10,751 bases of DNA, taken from Cytophagia bacterium. GTDB lineage: Bacteria; Bacteroidota; Bacteroidia; Cytophagales; Cyclobacteriaceae. The DNA lies in assembly GCA_013373005.1 (NCBI GenBank), contig JABXIP010000098.1:1-10751 (forward strand), read 5' to 3'. A program made the translations under genes and the position numbers. Positions 6,549 through 10,751 of this stretch are shown piece after piece. The notes under the pieces are model-generated. The model saw only the letters and a list, made by a program, of their open reading frames with translations. It was not told the origin of the DNA and did not search any database. The first letter of the stretch is position 1; every line of letters begins with the position of its first letter.

Positions 6549-8767
6549 TGGAGATGAAACTAAAAGACAAATTGAACCTTCGTTCGCTCATTATATTGAC
6601 CCTATTCTTTGCCATCTCAGTTTGCGGATTCTCCCAAACTCAGAATGTAAGAGAGCGCGTATTTATCGATGTCAACGCTCAAGATTTACTGGTTGGCGAA
6701 ACGCTGCAATATTCAGCCATTTGCCTGAGCCACACCACCAATAAGGTTTCTCCTTTGAGCAAATACCTTTATGTGGAATTGATTGGCGAAAATGGTGTTG
6801 TATTTCAGCGCAAACACAAGCTGGAAGAAGGAAAAGCCAGTGGTGAATTCTTCTTGCCTTCAGCCATAGAAACCGGGCAATATTATCTGGTGGCTTACAC
6901 CAGATGGATGCGCAACTTCGGAGATACAGAAAAAACACCTTTGGTGTTCATCAATCCATACAAAGGCCATATCAATGCTGAAAATGAGAGCCCAGAGCTG
7001 AATGTAGAATTCAATACACTCTCCGGACAATTAGTGGCGGGAGCTTCAAATGCCGTAGCCTTTAAAGTTCAGCTAGGTAATGAGCCTGTAATAAGAAGCG
7101 GAAGAGTTATTGGCGAAGATGGAAAAATTGCTGATGTAGTCAGTAGTGAATACGGTATTGGGCATTTCGAAATTACCCCTGAAGCGGGCAAGCAATACCA
7201 ACTGCTGATAGAAACACCGGAAGGTGGCATTGAATTCTTCGACCTACCAAAAGCTGCCGAAAATGGTGTAGGTTTGAATGTAGCACATAGTGCCGATTTC
7301 ATCACCCTCACTCCTCTTGGTGACATCCAGTTTAGTCAAATGACGATTAACCATCAGGGAAAAGTAGTCTATGAAAAAAAGATCGAGAGTAAATCAGCGA
7401 TCAGAATAGCGAGAAAGGATTTACCTGAGGACATACTTGAGGTCTCTCTCGCTGATGCTGGTGGTGCACAGAAATTACAAGCAGCACTTTTCAATACCAA
7501 TATTGAAACTGACCAACTATCAGAAGCTTATGCTACTCGCACCGAAGCATCACTGGATCAGCAGTTACCTTCGGGCAATTACAGTGTTTCCATCAGAAAA
7601 GTATCTGAGAGCCAACCTCTGCAAAATCACTCTATTTATGCGAAAACAGGCCTTCAATTACCTGATAATTTAAGCCATACTGACCTTCAGTATCTTTCAT
7701 TCTTTCAAAGAATTGAGCAGAAAGCTATACCTGAGCAAGTTTCATTCATGCCAGAGTATCGCTATGAACTTCTTGAAGGAAGTTTGAAAGCCAATGGTGA
7801 CACAACCTCCATTGACGATAAAAATGTAGTGTTAAGTCTAACTGGAGAGGATAAGCTGAACATGTCGGTTGCCAGAACTGATAAAGACGGAAAGTTCATC
7901 CTGGAATATCAAACCGTACCTAGAGGTCAGCTGACACCAGCTCACCTCACAGTTCCTGACTTTGAGAATTCTTATTCGCTGGAAATCAACAGCAATTTCA
8001 TGGAAGAGCATGATTTAGAGTTCTGCCCTATTACTATAGATTCGGCCCAGCTAGAAGATATCAGACAAAGAAGCATTATTAGCCAAATAGAAAATGTGTA
8101 CTTCACCCCTGTTATTGATTCGGTAGAAATAGAAAACAATGTTCCTTCTACAATTCCGGTGTTCAACGCTCACTACGAATTCGATGACTATACACGCTTC
8201 AGAACTCTAAAAGAGCACTTTGTAGAGTATATTCAAGTAGCAGGTGTAAGGGAAAGAAGAGGCGAAAAACGCTTTATTCTCTATAGCTATGATGCCGGTT
8301 TTAGCTTTGAAGCAGAGCCAATAGTACTGTTGGATGGAGTTCCTGTTCCAGGCAATGAAATTTTGGAATTCAGCCCATATAGAATCAAAAGTCTGGACGC
8401 CTTTAACAGACGCTATTTCCTTGGCTCACTTGTGGCTGACGGTATATTAAGCTTCACAACCATAGAAGGCAACCTTGGTGGATTTACCTTCGATAGCAAC
8501 CACTTGGCATTTGAGCTGCTCACACCGCAATCTGAGGGTAAAGCATCACGGACGAGCCTGCAAGAAGACGAACGTATACCGGACTCAAGAATTCAGCTGC
8601 TGTGGTTGCCAAGCTTGAAGGTTGACCAAGATGGTTTGCAAGCAATCAGATTCAATACTTCAGACATTGAAGGCGATTTTGAAATGGTGATAGAAGGTTT
8701 TACTGAAAGCGGACTTCCGGTTTCAATGGTCAAAAGATTCGAAGTTAAACAGCTCAATAATGAATAA
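6548..8767 (+). CDS. Large secreted protein with alpha-2-macroglobulin-like MG2 domain and a TonB-plug-like domain
   Basis: The 739-residue product starts at the ATG overlapping the receptor stop (TGATG). A second ATG two codons later (6554) would also keep the signal peptide (LIILTLFFAISVCGFSQ, cleavage near 29-30). Residues about 33-137 form an MG2-type domain with the Bacteroidota signature: ERVFIDVNAQDLLVGETLQY at 36-55, SPLSKYLYVELI at 68-79, ASGEFFLPSAIETGQYYLVA at 97-116, then YTRWMRNFG. A second beta domain follows (about 150-230), then a poorly defined middle. A CNA/CarboxypepD-like sandwich lies at about 405-455 (LEGSLKANG, then DKDGKFIL). Residues about 545-645 resemble a receptor plug (PIVLLDGVPVPGNEIL at 591-606, FLGSLVADGILSFTTIEG at 624-641) but no barrel follows. 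The end (680-736: LLWLPSL, then FEMVIEGFTESGLPVS) is another macroglobulin-like strand set. There is no CxEQ thioester motif. Function unknown; probably a periplasmic or outer-membrane accessory of the receptor. Confidence 0.9.
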   Translation: MEMKLKDKLNLRSLIILTLFFAISVCGFSQTQNVRERVFIDVNAQDLLVGETLQYSAICLSHTTNKVSPLSKYLYVELIGENGVVFQRKHKLEEGKASGEFFLPSAIETGQYYLVAYTRWMRNFGDTEKTPLVFINPYKGHINAENESPELNVEFNTLSGQLVAGASNAVAFKVQLGNEPVIRSGRVIGEDGKIADVVSSEYGIGHFEITPEAGKQYQLLIETPEGGIEFFDLPKAAENGVGLNVAHSADFITLTPLGDIQFSQMTINHQGKVVYEKKIESKSAIRIARKDLPEDILEVSLADAGGAQKLQAALFNTNIETDQLSEAYATRTEASLDQQLPSGNYSVSIRKVSESQPLQNHSIYAKTGLQLPDNLSHTDLQYLSFFQRIEQKAIPEQVSFMPEYRYELLEGSLKANGDTTSIDDKNVVLSLTGEDKLNMSVARTDKDGKFILEYQTVPRGQLTPAHLTVPDFENSYSLEINSNFMEEHDLEFCPITIDSAQLEDIRQRSIISQIENVYFTPVIDSVEIENNVPSTIPVFNAHYEFDDYTRFRTLKEHFVEYIQVAGVRERRGEKRFILYSYDAGFSFEAEPIVLLDGVPVPGNEILEFSPYRIKSLDAFNRRYFLGSLVADGILSFTTIEGNLGGFTFDSNHLAFELLTPQSEGKASRTSLQEDERIPDSRIQLLWLPSLKVDQDGLQAIRFNTSDIEGDFEMVIEGFTESGLPVSMVKRFEVKQLNNE

Positions 8768-9998
8768 TATAGTTTCAAGAACCATAAAGTTTGGAATCAT
8801 AGCATTTGTTGCGCTCTTGATTGTTGGCTGTATTGAAGAGATTGAAAAGACTTCATTCTCCTATGAAAGGCTATTGGTGGTAGATGCCAATATTTCTGAT
8901 CAGCAAAAGGTACATGAAGTTCGGCTTTCATACACCTCACCTGTTGATGGTAATCTTGACGATGGCTCGAGTGCTGCTACAGGTGCCAGAGTTTGGGTTG
9001 AGGATAATCAAGGCAATCAGGTTGACTTTACAGAAAATGAACCTGGGCACTATACCTCTCCGTCCAACTTTGCTGCAGAAGCAGGAAAGAGCTATGCGCT
9101 ATTCATCACAACCAGCGAAGGCAAAGACTATCAATCGGCTTATGAAGAGTTGGTGCCTGCCCCGGAAATCACCAATATCTATAATAGATTTACAATAGAG
9201 CCCGGAGACGGTGAGGCCACCTCAATTCCCGGGGTTCAATTCTTTATAGATTCTGATGCTGCTGGCCAAAGTAGCCAATTCTTTCGGTATGAATGGACTG
9301 ATACCCATCAGGTGATTGTGCCATATCCCAAGAAATATGAGGCAGTAAGAGATTTAAGGGGAAATTGGGTCATATCGGAGGTTAATAGAGATTTGAGTGA
9401 ATGCTACAAAGAAAGAAGCTTTGATGAGCTCATTCTGGCTACTTCAACCAACACCTCAACAGGGCAATTACGCGAAGTTCCGATCAAGTTTTCTGCAGCT
9501 TCGTTATTCGATGTCACCACCATGTATTCCATTGAAGTGACCCAGAGAGCCATTAGCTCAGAAGCTTATAGCTATTACCGCAAAATTAAGCTTTTCAATG
9601 AGTCGAATGGCACACTTTTCGACAAACAACAGGGCATCATCATTGGTAACATTGTCTCTGTAGATGATCCCAACGAAAATGTTTTGGGCTACTTTGAAGT
9701 TTCAGGGGCCACCAGCAAGAGAATATTTATGCAGTTGAGCGATTTGGACGAACCTGTACAAGATTACTTGAATAGACCATGCCTGACCAACGGACCCATT
9801 ATGGTAGAAGGAATGACTATCGATCAGTTCTATGAAGCGCAAGATGTTGAGGAGGGAGTTAGAGGATCTGAAATCTCAAGACGCTCATTGTATGAGCTAT
9901 TCGATGTTGGGTATACAGGTGAAATGCTCTTTGGTTATAGATTATGCGTTGACTGTACCAGAAGAGGTAGTTTGGGAAAACCAGCTTACTGGCCTTAA
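8760..9998 (+). CDS. DUF4249 family outer-membrane lipoprotein (first tandem copy)
   Basis: The 412-residue product begins at an ATG that overlaps the preceding gene by 8 nt. It carries a lipoprotein signal with lipobox I-V-G-C at 21-24, so Cys24 should be lipidated. The acidic residues just after it (CIEEIEK) resemble the export signal that takes many Bacteroidota lipoproteins to the cell surface. The mature protein matches DUF4249: LLVVDANISD at 38-47, a beta-sandwich at about 38-135 (ARVWVEDNQGN at 76-86, FAAEAGKSYALFITTSEGK at 104-122), FRYEWTDTHQVIVP at 175-188, and the family-typical end FGYRLCVDCTRRG at 391-403. Besides Cys24 there are four cysteines (215, 341, 396, 399), possibly disulfides or a metal site. 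DUF4249 genes often sit beside TonB-dependent receptors; its place here suggests an outer-membrane partner of the receptor at 3747-6548. It has a diverged paralogue immediately downstream. Confidence 0.92.
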   Translation: MNNIVSRTIKFGIIAFVALLIVGCIEEIEKTSFSYERLLVVDANISDQQKVHEVRLSYTSPVDGNLDDGSSAATGARVWVEDNQGNQVDFTENEPGHYTSPSNFAAEAGKSYALFITTSEGKDYQSAYEELVPAPEITNIYNRFTIEPGDGEATSIPGVQFFIDSDAAGQSSQFFRYEWTDTHQVIVPYPKKYEAVRDLRGNWVISEVNRDLSECYKERSFDELILATSTNTSTGQLREVPIKFSAASLFDVTTMYSIEVTQRAISSEAYSYYRKIKLFNESNGTLFDKQQGIIIGNIVSVDDPNENVLGYFEVSGATSKRIFMQLSDLDEPVQDYLNRPCLTNGPIMVEGMTIDQFYEAQDVEEGVRGSEISRRSLYELFDVGYTGEMLFGYRLCVDCTRRGSLGKPAYWP

Positions 9999-10032
9999 TC
10001 CGGATTGAAACTAACTATTAACAGTAGAACGA
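9999..10032. other. Short spacer between the two DUF4249 genes
   Basis: The 34 nt hold no hairpin with a T-tract and no promoter-like TTTG/TAnnTTTG pair, so the second copy is probably cotranscribed with the first. A 10-bp perfect palindrome AATCCGGATT (9997-10006) overlaps the stop codon. There is no Shine-Dalgarno-like purine block before the downstream ATG; the sequence there is A-rich. Confidence 0.5.
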
Positions 10033-10751
10033 ATGAAGTCATTCGGTTTAAAACGATATACAAAATTCTGGCTGATAGGATTGATCATCCTATTGACTTC
10101 ATCCTGTATAGAGGAATTTGAGCCGGGTTCTGTCAAATTTGAAAAGCTACTGGTTGTAGATGGCAATATTTCTGATCAAGCCAAGGCGCATGAAATTAGG
10201 CTCTCTTTCACGTCCCCGATTAATGCCGAAGACGATCAAACCAATGAAGTTTTAAGTGGAGCTACCGTTTGGGTTGAGGATGACGCAGGAAATAAATTAG
10301 ACTATACAGAGCAAGCCGCAGGCACTTATGTCTCTCCTGTTTTTGCCGCTGTAGCAGGAAGAAGCTATTCACTTAATATCACTACTTCCGAAGGAAAAAG
10401 CTACCAGTCTGCCCCCGAAGAGCTTACTCCTGCACCTGAAGTCACCAATATCTACGACCGCTTTAAAGTGGAAACAGGTGATGGAGAATCTACTTCTATT
10501 CCGGGAATTCAGTTTTTCATCGATGTCGATAATGCGGATCAGGGGTCTCAATTCTATCGCTATGAGTGGACAGACACTCATCAGGTAATTGTACCCCACA
10601 TCAAATTGTATGATTATGTCTTCAATCAAGATGGTACTGCTGAGGTTATTCCTTTTTCTGAAGATGTAAAAGAGTGTTATCGCGAAGGAAGGTTCAACGA
10701 ACTCATACTAGCCACATCAACAACAAGTGATAACGGACAATTAAAAGAAGT
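10033..10751 (+). CDS. DUF4249 family outer-membrane lipoprotein (second tandem copy, 3' end outside window)
   Basis: The frame opens with an ATG at 10033-10035 and stays open through the right edge (239 full codons visible). It begins MKSFGLKRYTKFWLIGLIIL and reaches a lipoprotein-type Cys25 in LTSSC; position -3 is a threonine, a slightly atypical lipobox. The acidic residues after the cysteine (CIEEFE) parallel the first copy. The visible part carries the DUF4249 N-terminal pattern: LLVVDGNISDQAKAHEIRLS, VWVEDDAGNKLDY, ITTSEGKSYQSAPEEL, SIPGIQFFIDVD and YRYEWTDTHQVIVP. It aligns with the upstream protein almost without gaps up to HQVIVP at about two-thirds identity (my hand count, about 109 of 165 positions). 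It then diverges over about 25 residues before matching again at ECY and ELILATST. The last residues and the expected CVDC end are outside the window. Confidence 0.9.
   Translation, partial: MKSFGLKRYTKFWLIGLIILLTSSCIEEFEPGSVKFEKLLVVDGNISDQAKAHEIRLSFTSPINAEDDQTNEVLSGATVWVEDDAGNKLDYTEQAAGTYVSPVFAAVAGRSYSLNITTSEGKSYQSAPEELTPAPEVTNIYDRFKVETGDGESTSIPGIQFFIDVDNADQGSQFYRYEWTDTHQVIVPHIKLYDYVFNQDGTAEVIPFSEDVKECYREGRFNELILATSTTSDNGQLKE

Larger units (their letters stand above)
3043..10751 (+). other. Predicted five-gene envelope operon
   Basis: Five plus-strand genes run without a gap large enough for a promoter: a 4-nt overlap (ATGA at 3747-3750), a 1-nt overlap (TGATG at 6546-6550), an 8-nt overlap (8760-8767) and a 34-nt gap. 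All five products carry an export signal. The order is unknown secreted protein, STN receptor, MG2/plug protein, DUF4249, DUF4249. Overlapping starts without Shine-Dalgarno sequences point to translational coupling. The operon may continue beyond the right edge. Confidence 0.8.
8760..10751 (+). repeat. Tandem gene duplication of the DUF4249 lipoprotein gene
   Basis: Two head-to-tail genes encode the same architecture: lipobox, Cys-Ile-Glu-Glu, beta-sandwich, YEWTDTHQVIVP. They share about two-thirds of residues over the first 165 mature positions. Lipoprotein signals and the segment after HQVIVP (first copy residues 189-212) are dissimilar, so the duplication is old or has been under diversifying pressure. 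The second copy is incomplete in the window. Confidence 0.88.

Noticed and set aside
6548..8767. A thioester protease-trap alpha-2-macroglobulin
   Set aside because: Only MG2-like domains are seen, there is no CxEQ thioester motif, and the protein is far shorter than true bacterial alpha-2-macroglobulins.
9997..10006. 10-bp palindrome AATCCGGATT at the stop of the first DUF4249 gene
   Set aside because: It is too short and has no loop or T-tract for a terminator, and a perfect 10-bp palindrome is expected by chance several times in a window this size.
8760..10751. SusD-like lipoproteins
   Set aside because: They have the genomic position and lipobox expected of SusD, but the sequence is beta-sandwich DUF4249 without SusD-type helical repeats.

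Overview
The window looks like chromosomal DNA of a member of the Bacteroidota, probably a free-living Cytophagales- or Flavobacteriales-type organism; I cannot name the genus. The reasons are the gene families (TonB-dependent receptors with CarboxypepD-regulatory-like N-terminal domains, an STN-bearing receptor, an MG2/plug protein, DUF4249 lipoproteins), starts without purine-rich Shine-Dalgarno sequences, and a candidate promoter of the TTTG / TAnnTTTG type used by this phylum. Nearly every product carries an export signal, so this is an outer-membrane and cell-envelope locus. I see no tRNA, rRNA, CRISPR array, insertion sequence or phage gene.

Layout: (1) 1-2252, plus strand, the 3' part of a TonB-dependent receptor whose start lies left of the window. 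(2) 2292-2726, minus strand, a small secreted DUF2147 protein convergent with it. (3) 2727-3042, a 316-nt divergent intergenic region with a perfect 9-bp stem-loop and a candidate promoter facing right. (4) 3043 to beyond 10751, plus strand, a tightly packed five-gene run: a secreted protein of unknown function; an STN-containing TonB-dependent receptor; a large secreted protein with an alpha-2-macroglobulin-like MG2 domain and a barrel-less TonB-plug-like domain; and two tandem DUF4249 lipoproteins, the second running off the right edge. The first four genes overlap each other (ATGA, TGATG and an 8-nt overlap), which suggests translational coupling and fixed stoichiometry. The last is 34 nt downstream.

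How the genes may work together (inference): the receptor is the energised outer-membrane channel. The DUF4249 lipoproteins are likely surface or outer-membrane partners, in the position SusD-like proteins hold beside SusC-like receptors. The MG2/plug protein may be a docking or accessory subunit, and the small secreted protein at the operon head is a candidate periplasmic regulator or chaperone. The substrate cannot be read from the sequence. No SusD, glycoside hydrolase, peptidase, FecR anti-sigma factor or ECF sigma factor is visible in the window. The best candidate for an under-described system is this five-gene unit.
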